From assembly GCA_963752855.1 (NCBI GenBank), contig CAVVZX010000047.1, positions 62,001 through 126,000 of the forward strand: 64,000 nucleotides of DNA. The letters run 5' to 3'. Below are positions 45,468-54,088 of the stretch, piece by piece. The position numbers and the translations under genes were made by a program. Every line of letters starts with the position of its first letter. The stretch's first letter is position 1. The notes beneath the pieces were generated by a model. That model was not told the DNA's origin. It saw only the letters and a program-made list of their open reading frames with translations, and searched no databases. This DNA is from DATJPW01 sp963752855 (GTDB taxonomy: Bacteria > Desulfobacterota > Desulfomonilia > Desulfomonilales > Desulfomonilaceae).

Positions 45468-46394
45468 ATGAAAAATACCGAGAATTCGGCCGAAGCGACA
45501 AAGGCCTTCGGCAAATTAATGGACTTGATCAAGACCCTGCGATCGGAAAACGGATGCCCCTGGGACAAAAAGCAAACCCCTGAGACCATGCATCCGTATA
45601 TCCTGGAAGAATATCACGAGCTGATAGAAGCCATAAATAAAGGTTCACTCAATGACATCGTTGATGAATTCGGTGATCTGATTTTTCTCGTGATCTTTGT
45701 CGCATACATGTTTGAACAATCGGGTGTGACTTCACTGGCTGAAATATTAGAGGGAGTGATAGCGAAGATGACGCGACGTCACCCCCACGTATTCGGAGAG
45801 GTCGAGGTCACGGGCGCTGAGGACGTGATTGACAATTGGGCAAAGATCAAGGCTTCGGAAGAGAACATTCAGCGACGAGAGTCGATCCTCGACGGTATTC
45901 CGCGATCGCTGCCCGCGCTTAACCGCGCGCAAAAGCTTGCCCGAAGGGCGGCTAAAGTCGGCTTCGACTGGACCAGACCGGATGAGGTCTTGCCCAAGGT
46001 GGAAGAGGAGCTGAACGAATTCAAGCAGGCCGTGTTATCGGGCGCGAAGGGGCCTACGCGTGAAGAATTAGGGGACCTGCTCTTTGTCATAGTCAATGCC
46101 GCCCGACATCTGGAAATCAACAGCGAGGCCGCTCTGAATGAAACATCGGACAAGTTTGAACGGCGTTTCCGGCACATAGAATCCAAGCTCCGGGAAAAGG
46201 GCACGGCCACTCGAGCGGAAGCTACACTCGAAGAAATGGACGAGCTGTGGGACGAAGCAAAGAAGCGGGAAAAGAATGATCTCATTTGTCAGAATGAAGG
46301 CAAAAGAATTTCACCGCAGAGGGCGCGGAGATCGCAGAGGCAAAATCGTTTCTCTAAGTTCTCTGCGGCAAGGAATTGCAGTATCATTGCATAG
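45468..46394 (+). CDS. mazG: Nucleoside triphosphate pyrophosphohydrolase MazG
   Basis: Hydrolyses (d)NTPs to monophosphates; in E. coli it also limits ppGpp-related stress. Two MazG domains are seen, residues about 10-130 (LRSENGCPWDKKQTPETMHP, EEYHELIEAI, DEFGDLIFLV) and about 165-255 (KVGFDWTRPDEVLPKVEEEL, REELGDLLFVIVNAARH). The protein should end near WDEAKKREKND. The last ~30 residues are encoded by a dispersed palindromic repeat (46310-46371), which has apparently replaced the native stop. Confidence 0.92.
   Translation: MKNTENSAEATKAFGKLMDLIKTLRSENGCPWDKKQTPETMHPYILEEYHELIEAINKGSLNDIVDEFGDLIFLVIFVAYMFEQSGVTSLAEILEGVIAKMTRRHPHVFGEVEVTGAEDVIDNWAKIKASEENIQRRESILDGIPRSLPALNRAQKLARRAAKVGFDWTRPDEVLPKVEEELNEFKQAVLSGAKGPTREELGDLLFVIVNAARHLEINSEAALNETSDKFERRFRHIESKLREKGTATRAEATLEEMDELWDEAKKREKNDLICQNEGKRISPQRARRSQRQNRFSKFSAARNCSIIA
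46310..46371. repeat. Dispersed imperfect palindrome, ACCGCAGAG type
   Basis: Left arm TCACCGCAGAGGGCGCGGAG and right arm TTCTCTGCGGCAAGG around an A/T-rich centre. Same family as 18565-18647. It encodes the terminal residues of mazG. Confidence 0.6.
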
Positions 46395-46410
46395 ACTACT
46401 AGGAGGATCG

Positions 46411-46607
46411 TTGCCGCCGAAGCTGAGGGAACTTATCGAGGAGTTGCAGCGGTCAGGCTTTGTATATCGTGGCGGAAAAGGTAGCCACCGAAACTTCGTA
46501 CATCCCAAGGTATCTAGACCAATAACAATCTCCGGAAATCCCGGAGATGACGCCAAGCATTATCGATTGACACGGTCCGCCGAGCGAACAAGGAGTCTAA
46601 GGAATGA
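46411..46607 (+). CDS. hicA: HicA-family mRNA interferase toxin (one frameshift)
   Basis: TTG 46411 after AGGAGG starts PPKLRELIEELQRSGFVYRG, then GKGSHRNFVHP with the catalytic His, and GNPGDDAKHY, all typical of the dsRBD-like HicA RNase. The frame is off by one from about 46562. The shifted frame gives the expected end IDTVRRANKESKE and a TGA at 46605-46607 that overlaps the hicB ATG. Toxin activity depends on whether the break is real. Confidence 0.7.
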
Positions 46608-46917
46608 AAGACAGCGCCAGGTACGCCAAGATTGTGGAATAGTCAGATGAAGACCAGTGTTATATGGGAAGCGCTCCGGGTTTGATCCTGGGTGGCTGTC
46701 ACGGACCGGACGAGAAAGAGGTATTCGCTGAGTTGTTGGAAATTGTTGAGGAAGCCATCGCTTTATACCAGCCGACGGAAAGCCTCTTCCACCACCTACG
46801 GCCGGCCGTGACTTTGCCAATAAGATCAGGATGTCGCCTAGGGAATTCCTTCTTCGAAACCGCCGAAGTCGGCAAGCACATGACAACTTTCAAAATCGAA
46901 GTGAACGAATCACTTAG
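46604..46917 (+). pseudogene. hicB: HicB-family antitoxin with in-frame TAG and a frameshift
   Basis: ATG 46604 (ATGA overlap with hicA) begins MKDSARYAKIVE. Then a TAG (46640-46642) stands where HicB proteins have Trp. Reading on gives SDEDQCYMGSAPGLILGGCH, ELLEIVEEAIALYQ and, after a shift near 46773, DGKPLPPPTAGRDFANKI. These segments are clearly HicB. A TGG-to-TAG change is a single base, so error and true nonsense mutation are both possible. If real, HicA would lack its antitoxin, which fits a hicA that is itself damaged. Confidence 0.65.
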
Positions 46918-46959
46918 TGCGAGCATACTACAGGCACTATGTCTATCGCCTCTCCAAAA

Positions 46960-48160
46960 ATGAAGAAACATTTCTTTCTTGCTTGGATCAGGCTTCTCTG
47001 TGCCGGCGGGTTACCCGACCACGACTAAATTGAACAAGAGGCTTTGTAAAATTGATGCATCTGAAATTTGTATTGAGAACGATGGATTTGCCAGGTTTCT
47101 GCGATGGGGAATCGATCAAAGTGCCGATTGGATGAGTGTGACTAAAAAGAAGTTTGTCCAAGAGTTTCTTAAATTCTATTCTCGCAGCGTTCTAGATTCC
47201 GGACAAGATTTCCATTACGAGAGTTTCTACGACTATTACAGCGGTGCCCTTGATAGCGGGAACTATGAGTTTCTTACGGGTTTTCTGAACGCTTTTAGAA
47301 GAGAACACTCGAGATGGATGAAGTGGATGAAGTGGGTGAAGACAATTTTCATCTCTTGTTTCACTTTAATAGCACCTTTTCTCAGTTGATAGCTTGGGAA
47401 CTTCGGGATCGTCATGAGCATAAATGTGATTACAGCGCTTTTCTCCACTTGGCAGAGGAATTGGTCAAAACGCACAGAGTTCATTTGCACACACTGAATC
47501 ACGATCTTTATATGGAGCGCTTGGCTTGTTCAGCGGGTATTCGGGGTGAAATCGACGATGGATTCGGTGATTTGGGCTCTCCTTACTTCAAACGGATTGA
47601 GAAGAAGATCGGTGGACATAAGGTGAGGCTGTCACGTTTCATTGATAAATTCGAAAAGCCTTTCTGCCTCTATAAACTGCATGGAAGCATTGATCAACAC
47701 TGGGTTAAACCTGGAAGGAAAGCCGATTGGATAAAACTAAAAGAAGGAATGAGGCACTGGCCCATATTGAAGGAAGTCAAAGAGAATGGTCGTTTGCTGT
47801 ATATGAAACCCTTGCCATATGTCGTGCCCGATTTTCTTACCGGCACGAAGTCGAAGGTCAAGTGGTACAAAAGAACAAAGGTACTATCGAAAGATGTTCA
47901 ACCATTTTGAGAACAACCTTCGATCTTCGAATACCCTAATTGTTATTGGATATGGGTTTGGCGATGACAAGATCAATGAGTTCATAGAGCGTGATTTCCT
48001 CACGGATGATATGAAAACGTTGTTTGTTGTTGATAGGGCCGATGAAAAGGAACTGGCGGCCACCGCTCAGAAATTACTTGACCGAAAATCCTCTTTTTAT
48101 TCGGACGGCGGCGTATCTGAAATGGATAAGGGATTCATTATAGAAAAAATGAATCCATAG
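46960..48160 (+). pseudogene. SIR2-like domain protein (candidate defence gene), three frameshifts
   Basis: Joined from four frame segments. It starts MKKHFF, then LLGSGFSVPAGYPTTTKLNK (NAD-binding start of SIR2_2 proteins, shift near 46975). After FLNAFRREHSR the frame shifts near 47320 into NFHLLFHFNSTFSQLIAWEL, HLHTLNHDLYMERL and FCLYKLHGSIDQHW. After a shift near 47880 come KMFNHFENNLRSSNTLIVIG, YGFGDDKINEFI and the end. These are the conserved blocks of SIR2-like NAD-binding proteins, many of which are NAD-depleting effectors in antiphage defence. About 390 residues when intact. It lies right after HicAB and before an AbrB antitoxin. Confidence 0.7.
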
Positions 48161-48203
48161 ATGAAGATATGCGCAGCATGAAGATCCCACGGAGCCGATG
48201 ATT

Positions 48204-48410
48204 ATGGAGACCGTAACCCTTTCTTCCAAATATCAAGTGGTTATCCCACTAAAGGTGCGCTAATCTCTTGGCCTCCAGCCAGGGCAAAAGATGCATGTAA
48301 TCTTGTATGAGAACCGCGTCGAACTCATTCCTGCCAAATCCATGAAAGAAATGCGCGGATTTCTAAAGGGATTGGATACGACCATTGAACGTGAAGATGA
48401 CCGGCCATAA
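48204..48410 (+). pseudogene. SpoVT-AbrB domain antitoxin (MazE/VapB-like) with in-frame TAA
   Basis: ATG 48204 opens METVTLSSKYQVVIPLKVR, the DNA-binding start of AbrB-type antitoxins. A TAA (48261-48263) replaces the expected Glu. The rest reads SLGLQPGQKMHVILYENRVE and ends in EREDDRP. Total 68 codons. A single G-to-T change would create the stop. A toxin gene does not follow; the next gene is on the other strand. Confidence 0.65.
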
Positions 48411-48450
48411 ACCAAGACCCATAGCTCACGCCGTCTATTTCTGAATAATA

Positions 48451-48486
48451 TCGTCTCTGCGTTCTCAGCGATCTCTGCGGTGAAAT
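48451..48486. repeat. Half copy of the ACCGCAGAG palindrome
   Basis: The right arm (TCTCTGCGTTCTCAGCGATC, then TCTGCGGTGAAAT) is preserved; the left arm is too degenerate to recognise. Same family as at 18565 and 46310. Confidence 0.5.
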
Positions 48487-48499
48487 ATCCGCCGGTCCC

Positions 48500-48942
48500 T
48501 TACCGGCCCACAGATGCGATCCCCGGAATATTTATCACGTGCAGTCCAGCGTCCTTCTGGATAACCAGATCAAGACTGTCGTTTCTTATTCCCAAAGACA
48601 GTTTTCCCTGGGCTTGCCCGCCTTCCATGCCGGTAATCTCTCTGAGGATCTCCAGACCTCGCGCAATTACGTGAGCAGGCGCCTTGGGAAGATTATAAGT
48701 AGAGTCCGCGTGAACCGTTACTCCCTGCGTCCTTGTCCATAGTGAATCGTGTCGCCCGTTCTTCTATGGCGTCGAGCATCACTAAGGCCATGTATTTCAA
48801 GCGGCGCCTCGTCGACATCCGTTCCAGGCTCGTCTTGCCAGCCGCTCTTTTCCCAAGCTGAAAGAGCTTGGCGCGCATTGGTTTCCAATTGACAATCAAT
48901 TTGCTGTTGTAATCTCAGATGAGGGCTCTCGACATCGGCCAT
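48500..48942 (-). CDS. Hypothetical protein (about 147 residues, frameshifts)
   Basis: AGGAGG precedes ATG 48942, which begins MADVESPHLRLQQQIDCQLE and WEKSGWQDEPGTDVDEAPL. After a shift near 48790 it continues LKYMALVMLDAIEERATRFT, and after another near 48720 VTVHADSTYNLPKAPAHVIA and GLEILREITGMEGGQAQGKL, ending at TAA 48500-48502. The same codon character throughout supports one gene. No family recognised; cytoplasmic. Confidence 0.5.
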
Positions 48943-48977
48943 AACAGACCTCCTTTCAAGAGAGCGATAAACGCTCG

Positions 48978-49196
48978 TCAATGACATGTGGCGCAGGATG
49001 TGGCCGAACACGTGCCGCATCCTGACTTACCTGTGCCGGATGTCTTAAAATCACCGGCAGCGCTCTTAAAGCTGCAAGCGGACATCAAGCGTTCCACGTG
49101 GCTGCCGCATTTGGGGCAGACCACTTCGTCTTTACCGAAAACCAGTTTTTCGAAATCGTCTTCACATTTACAGCAATGGTATTCGTATATGGGCAT
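48978..49196 (-). CDS. FmdB-family zinc-ribbon protein
   Basis: A 72-residue protein with the FmdB/CxxC_CXXC_SSSS start MPIYEYHCCKCEDDFEKLV and a second pair CPKCGS, together a zinc ribbon. The tail has additional cysteines (GCGTCSATSCATC) that may bind metal. Small regulators of this family occur near formamidase and many other genes; the specific role is unknown. Confidence 0.88.
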   Translation of the reverse strand: MPIYEYHCCKCEDDFEKLVFGKDEVVCPKCGSHVERLMSACSFKSAAGDFKTSGTGKSGCGTCSATSCATCH

Positions 49197-49264
49197 GTAA
49201 GACGCTCCTCCTCATATCTTCTATATTTGAAGATGCCCTCGACGCGGAAAAGATGCAAGCCTAG

Positions 49265-49607
49265 TCAATCAAAAAGGCCTTTCCGCTCGTCGATATTTAT
49301 GTCGTGATAGATCAGGGTATGGCCGTCGGGAAAGGTTAGCGTGCTGCCCTTTTTCGTTTCAACATACCGGGCGGGTTTGAGCATGTTCTTTGCCGCGGCC
49401 TTAGTATCTTTGGGGAGGTTCTCCTCATCGATCCGTTTCAGGCCGGTTTTGCCGTCGGGATAGTTCAAACGCATTACTCCGTCCGAGCGCACTTCCGCCG
49501 ACTGTGGCCCAGCCGGTATTGGCCAATTTTCCGCCGCATCCTCCAACTAGGAGGAAAGGGGTAATAATGATTAGGCCAAGAATAAAGGAGATGAGTTTGG
49601 CGCCCAT
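49265..49607 (-). CDS. Small lipoprotein (one frameshift)
   Basis: ATG 49607 gives the lipoprotein signal MGAKLISFILGLIIITPFLL followed by lipobox VGGC and KLANTGWATVGGSA. Near 49500 the frame shifts to VRSDGVMRLNYPDGKTGLKR and ends EVYHD-like with INIDERKGLFD. The mature domain has short strand-turn units (FPDGHTLIYHD). Function not recognised. Confidence 0.6.
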
Positions 49608-49733
49608 ACCTGTCCTGATGATCGGAACTTATTGAAATATTTAGCATAGCCGACAGCGAAAAGTCAATGAATTTGAGCTCGGCTACGGTTAGTGAAGTTA
49701 CGCGGGCGTGGGTTGTCACTTGCCAGGAGTTAA

Positions 49734-49793
49734 TGGTGGGACAGGCGTCCCGCCTGTCTATCAATTATGACGGGCAAGATGCCCGTCCCACCA
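49734..49793. repeat. Palindromic repeat, TGGTGGGAC type
   Basis: Outer arms TGGTGGGAC and GTCCCACCA enclose two small hairpins, ACAGGCGTCCCGCCTGT and GACGGGCAAGATGCCCGTC, separated by an A/T stretch. The whole can form a cruciform. Typical intergenic REP-like unit, here upstream of lexA. Confidence 0.75.
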
Positions 49794-49810
49794 GCGATCC
49801 CCTAAGCTGC

Positions 49811-49840
49811 GGAGATTGCTTCGCTTTGCTCGCAATGACA
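49811..49840. repeat. Half copy of the GTCATTGCGA palindrome
   Basis: GGAGATTGCTTCGC followed by GCTCGCAATGACA, the right arm of the repeat at 40119-40195, including the downstream tctttggccgc. It directly follows the cruciform repeat at 49734-49793, so two repeat families abut here in the 320 bp upstream of lexA. Confidence 0.6.
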
Positions 49841-49955
49841 GTCTTTGGCCGCATCTAATTGAAGGATTACACTTTCGATAAAAATTCGGTTGACTTTCGT
49901 ATTGTTTTCGTGAATATGTATTTTATCGATGGTTCCAACTCAGCAGGTAACAATT

Positions 49956-50585
49956 ATGATTACCAAGCGAAAACCTAATCTGACAAGAAAGCAAAAGCAG
50001 GTATTAGATTATATAAAGGAATTCGTCCAGGCGCACAACTATGCCCCTAGTTACGAGGAAATAGCCACAGGGATCGGTTTATCTTCGCCATCGACAATAT
50101 ATGTCCATGTAGTGAATCTTATCGTCAAAGGCTATCTCAAGAAAAGATGGAACGCCAACCGGTCGCTGGAACTGCCCGAGGACAGCGTTTCGCCTCCCAC
50201 GGTGGTGGAGGCGCCGATGCTGGGCTATATAGCGGCAGGTCTTCCCATAGAAGCGGTAGAGGCGCCTGAGTCCCTAGGTTTGCCCGCAGATATGATCGGC
50301 AAGAATGAAACCTATGTCCTGCGTGTGAAGGGCGATTCCATGATCGAGGACCACGTGATGGACGGCGATTACGTCATAGTGGAGAAACGCGATTGGGCTG
50401 ACGATGGTGAGATGGTTGTGGCTCTGATCGGGAACAGTGAGGCTACTTTGAAACGGCTTCGTCACGCTCGGGGCAAAATCATTCTTGAGCCGTCAAATCC
50501 CCGCTACGAGTCGATGGTTTTCAATGCCGAGGAGGTCACAGTTCAAGGCGTGGTGGTGGGCATTCTCAGGAAGTATCGGAAATGA
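49956..50585 (+). CDS. lexA: LexA repressor
   Basis: SOS repressor with an N-terminal winged helix-turn-helix (LTRKQKQVLDYIKEFVQAHN, SPSTIYVHVVNLIVKGYL) and C-terminal S24 autoprotease domain. The cleavage site is Ala94-Gly95 (IAAGLPIEA), catalytic Ser128 is in GDSMIEDHV and Lys166 in SEATLKRL. ATG 49956 was preferred over 49929 because AGGT is at ribosome-site distance and the family starts here. Its stop overlaps dinB (ATGA), so repressor and polymerase are co-expressed. No SOS box was firmly identified upstream. Confidence 0.93.
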   Translation: MITKRKPNLTRKQKQVLDYIKEFVQAHNYAPSYEEIATGIGLSSPSTIYVHVVNLIVKGYLKKRWNANRSLELPEDSVSPPTVVEAPMLGYIAAGLPIEAVEAPESLGLPADMIGKNETYVLRVKGDSMIEDHVMDGDYVIVEKRDWADDGEMVVALIGNSEATLKRLRHARGKIILEPSNPRYESMVFNAEEVTVQGVVVGILRKYRK

Positions 50586-51844
50586 AGACGGGCATTCGTT
50601 ACATCCTGCATGTGGATGCGGACGCGTTTTTTGCGTCGGTGGAACAGGCGATCCATCCGGAATTGAAAGGACTCCCGGTAATTGTAGGGGGCAGCGATCG
50701 GGGTGTCGTGTCAGCCGCGTCATATGAGGCGCGGCGGTTTGGCATCCATTCGGCAATGCCGATTGCGCAAGCCAGGAAATTATGTCCTCAGGCTGTATTC
50801 CGAGACCCAGACTTTTATGTGTATTCAGATTTTTCGCGGCGAATGTTCGACATAATGAGAAATTTCTCGCCGGCTGTCGAGGTCACCAGCGTGGACGAAG
50901 GCTACATTGACCTTACCGGCACATTAAAGCTCCACAAAGCGCCGGCATGGGAGATCGCGCACCGGATTTTGTCCGAAATAAGGGCGGACCTGGATATAAA
51001 CGCTTCCGGCGGTTTGGCCGGGACAAGAACCGGAGCCAAGATGGCTACCGGCTTGGCCAAACCCAACGGGCTTCTTTATCTGGAGCCCGCGCGATCCAGC
51101 CAAATACTGAACGGATTACCAGTCGGTTCGATCCCGGGGATCGGCAAAAAGAGCGAAGAGATCCTGAAACGCTACAAGATCCTGACGATTGGCGATCTGC
51201 TGGCAGCGCCCAAGCCATTGATAAACAGGCTGTTTGGTCGGTGGAGTGACAGGTTGCTGGAGATAGCTTCGGGGAACGACTCGCGGGTCGTGGCGCCGGA
51301 CCCTGGTGGCGAAAGGAAGTCCTATTCTAAAGACAGGACACTCGAGCAAGATACCGGCGACTTGGCGCATGTATGGTCCGTGGCCGCCGGTTTAGCGGAG
51401 AAATTGGCCGCTCGACTGCGTAGTGACGAAAAAAGCGCTCGGACAATTACATTCAAGGTGCGGTATGCGGATTTTACCGAAAAGGGACGATCCGTTTCGC
51501 TCAAAACACCCACCGATACGAACAGAGAAATTCTGGCGGTCCTGTTCAAGCTATTCAATGAGACGGTTTTGCGGCGAAAAAAAATTAGACAGGTTGGGGT
51601 AAAGCTGTCCGGGCTGGGCGGCCCGGTGTTCCAGACCGACCTGTTCGACCCGGTTAGGCCAATATATCGAGACCGAGACAGAACGGTAGACAAGATACGG
51701 AAGCGTTTCGGATTCCAAGCTGTCCGAGTGGCCTCATCCGCGCCGGGAAACCGGCGCTTTGACGAACAGCCTGCGCCGCAGTATCGCAAAAAAGAAAGAA
51801 AAAGGCGCGTTGCCCGTAGTGGCGCAATTTATTCCGCGCAATAA
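50582..51844 (+). CDS. dinB: DNA polymerase IV (Y family)
   Basis: Translesion polymerase of 420 residues. Catalytic motifs are DADAFFASVEQ at the N-terminus and SVDEGYIDLTG in the palm. The thumb (GSIPGIGKKSEEILKRY) and little-finger domain (KSYSKDRTLEQDTGD) follow. A basic C-terminal tail (QYRKKERKRRVARSG) replaces a clear beta-clamp motif. Co-transcribed with lexA, as expected for an SOS gene. Confidence 0.94.
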   Translation: MKTGIRYILHVDADAFFASVEQAIHPELKGLPVIVGGSDRGVVSAASYEARRFGIHSAMPIAQARKLCPQAVFRDPDFYVYSDFSRRMFDIMRNFSPAVEVTSVDEGYIDLTGTLKLHKAPAWEIAHRILSEIRADLDINASGGLAGTRTGAKMATGLAKPNGLLYLEPARSSQILNGLPVGSIPGIGKKSEEILKRYKILTIGDLLAAPKPLINRLFGRWSDRLLEIASGNDSRVVAPDPGGERKSYSKDRTLEQDTGDLAHVWSVAAGLAEKLAARLRSDEKSARTITFKVRYADFTEKGRSVSLKTPTDTNREILAVLFKLFNETVLRRKKIRQVGVKLSGLGGPVFQTDLFDPVRPIYRDRDRTVDKIRKRFGFQAVRVASSAPGNRRFDEQPAPQYRKKERKRRVARSGAIYSAQ

Positions 51845-51880
51845 AAGGGCGTGATAAATCACTCCCCTACGAGACGTGTA

Positions 51881-52510
51881 CTAGCTGGTTGGCTCGGGCT
51901 TTTCCTCTTCGGCGGGCGCGGCTTCCTCGGCCGGGACTTCTTCCTTCATAGGCGTAGCCACGCTGGCCAGCGATATTCCGGCATCCTGGACAGCAGTGAC
52001 ACCTTTGGGAAGAGTTATCGCCCCTATATGGACCGAATCCCCGATGTCGAGACCTGAGACATCTACTGTGATCGAGCTTGGAATGTCGTCAGGAAGGCAC
52101 ATCACACGCAGTTCTCTGGTAACAGGCTGAAACAGGCCTCCCTTATCAATTCCCACCGGTTTTCCCTCGAATTCAATAGGAACGGTCACTTCAATAGGCT
52201 CGTCCATCAAAACCTCGAGGAAATCGAGATGCACAAGGCTGCCGTCCACGGGGCGCATCTGCCGTTCCTTTAGCACAGCCACACGTGTTGCTACAATTTC
52301 GCCGTTTTCCGTGACTTTCAAATCCAGGAGAGGATTTCGGCCTCCTTCTTCCATAGCTTTTCTGAATTCACGCACATCAACGGAAAGCTTACGCGGCTCT
52401 GTCTTCTTGCCGTAAAGAACCGCGGGCACCCTTCCTGTGACACGTAGCCTCCGAGCCGGGCCTTTGCCGGTTTCCACTCTCTGTTCGACAGATAAACTGA
52501 TTTTGTTCAT
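51881..52510 (-). CDS. rplY: Large ribosomal subunit protein bL25 (CTC form)
   Basis: 5S rRNA-binding protein with the N-terminal L25 domain (RVTGRVPAVLYGKK) and the C-terminal CTC/TL5 beta domain (EGKPVGIDKGGLFQPVTREL). The last 25 residues are Ala/Glu/Pro-rich. 209 residues, normal for CTC. GGAGG precedes the ATG. It follows prs, the common prs-rplY order; pth, often next, is not here since dinB is convergent. Confidence 0.95.
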   Translation of the reverse strand: MNKISLSVEQRVETGKGPARRLRVTGRVPAVLYGKKTEPRKLSVDVREFRKAMEEGGRNPLLDLKVTENGEIVATRVAVLKERQMRPVDGSLVHLDFLEVLMDEPIEVTVPIEFEGKPVGIDKGGLFQPVTRELRVMCLPDDIPSSITVDVSGLDIGDSVHIGAITLPKGVTAVQDAGISLASVATPMKEEVPAEEAAPAEEEKPEPTS

Positions 52511-52576
52511 ATTTTCCTCCGGCAGGAGCCTCGGCTTGCCGTATTTCTCAGTTCGAGGCGCCTAATAGCCGATTAT

Positions 52577-53521
52577 TTATTCGAAAAGCTCCGATACCGA
52601 AACTTCTCTATGTATTCTGCTAATGGCCTCACCTAATAAAGGGGCCACTGATTCAACCTGCAATTTGGCGCAGCTCTCGGCCTTTTCCTTTGTTGGTATT
52701 GTATCGGTGACGTATAGCTTCTTAATGGCCGATTGATTAATTCTGTGGATTGCCTCTCCTGAAAGCACGCCATGCGAACAACAAGCATAGACGTTGCGCG
52801 CTCCGGCGGCTTCGAGGGCCTGTGCGCCTTTGACCAATGTGCCGGCGGTATCCACCATGTCATCAAGGAGAATGGCGTTCCGACCCGACACATCTCCGAT
52901 GACGTGCATTACATCGGACTCATTCGGTTTGGAGCGCCGTTTGTCAATGATGGCAAGACTGGCTCCGAGTTTCTTTGCGAACGCCCTAGCGCGTTCCACT
53001 CCACCCGCGTCAGGCGAGACCACAGTGAATTCGCCCGCGTCATGGCTGGCCTTTATCGCCTCAACCATTATCGGTCCCGCGTAAAGATGGTCTACCGGGA
53101 TATCAAAAAAGCCCTGGATTTGGCCTGCATGCAGATCAATGGTGAGGACGCGGTCCGCTCCGGCGGTGGTAATTATGTCCGCGATGAGTTTAGCGGTTAT
53201 GGGCGCTCGACTGGCCACCTTGCGATCCTGGCGGGCATATCCGTAATAGGGGATGACCGCTGTGACTCGGCTCGCCGAAGCCCTTTTCAGCGCATCAATC
53301 ATGACCAGCAGCTCGATCACATTGTCATTGACGGGTTGGCACGTTGATTGAACGACAAAGACGTCCATTCCCCTGACGTTTTCCCTGAATTCAACCTGGA
53401 TTTCCCCGTCGCTGAAAGATCCGACCATGGCGGCTCCCAAGGGGATCCCCATGTAACGAGTGATAGCTTGCGCTAAATCGGGGTTAGAATTTCCGGCGAA
53501 GATTTTGAGACCTACCCGCAT
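52577..53521 (-). CDS. prs: Ribose-phosphate pyrophosphokinase
   Basis: Makes PRPP from ribose 5-phosphate and ATP for nucleotide, His and Trp synthesis. Contains the flexible loop and ATP site (YYGYARQDRKVASRAPITAK), the catalytic IDLHAGQIQGFF and the PRPP-binding loop NAILLDDMVDTAGTL. ATG 53521 (MRVGLKIFAGNSNPD) was preferred over an in-frame start 39 bases earlier because AAAGGA is correctly placed and the family starts there. Confidence 0.95.
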   Translation of the reverse strand: MRVGLKIFAGNSNPDLAQAITRYMGIPLGAAMVGSFSDGEIQVEFRENVRGMDVFVVQSTCQPVNDNVIELLVMIDALKRASASRVTAVIPYYGYARQDRKVASRAPITAKLIADIITTAGADRVLTIDLHAGQIQGFFDIPVDHLYAGPIMVEAIKASHDAGEFTVVSPDAGGVERARAFAKKLGASLAIIDKRRSKPNESDVMHVIGDVSGRNAILLDDMVDTAGTLVKGAQALEAAGARNVYACCSHGVLSGEAIHRINQSAIKKLYVTDTIPTKEKAESCAKLQVESVAPLLGEAISRIHREVSVSELFE

Positions 53522-53727
53522 TGGAGTGTCCTTTGCACCAGACAAGTTGTGTAAAAACAAATACCTTACTGCGCTTTGGATCTTATGTCAACGAGAATTC
53601 CCCGACTGGGGCAACCATGCCCTTACGCGGGGCAGGCTGCCATTCCGACCGGCCGGCTTCTTGATACTACGCCAAATTATTGATATAATAACTTATATAT
53701 AAAGTCGATATGCAGGGGGTTGATTCA

Positions 53728-54088
53728 ATGAGAGGCGTTTGGGATTCTGCTCGCGCTTTGCGTCTTTATGTTCTGCATTTCGTCCGAGAGCTTCGGCAAT
53801 GGCGTGATCAAAAAAGGCGGGGACGCCGATAATGCGATCACCGGCAGTCCTGCCGCCGGACCTGCTGCAGGACCGGTGAAGAAATCCGGACTCAAATCTG
53901 CAAACGCATCATGCAGGATAGTTCGCACAGGACAAAAGCCACTCGCCTGGATACTCGAGGATGGTGTGGCCTATGCCTTGGACATACCCCTTGCCATGCT
54001 GACGCCTTTTGTCACCGCCATTACGCCTATAATGGACAATCTGGATTACGGTTGCGACGACCGCTATCCTCGCCGTGCACGGAAATGA
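53728..54088 (+). CDS. Exported hypothetical protein (probable frameshift in the signal peptide)
   Basis: The frame from 53768 reads FCISSESFGNGVIKKGGDAD, SPAAGPAAGPVKKSG and LDIPLAMLTPFVTAITPIMD. Just upstream, one base out of phase with ATG 53728 (MRG), is FGILLALCVFMFCISSES, a good signal-peptide core. The two fit together if one base is added near 53740. The mature protein is small, about 95 residues, with one hydrophobic segment. Its stop overlaps the next gene (ATGA). Unknown function. Confidence 0.5.

Noticed and set aside
49857..49955. SOS box upstream of lexA
   Set aside because: Some palindromic A/T-rich strings exist, but none matched a known LexA operator well enough to call.
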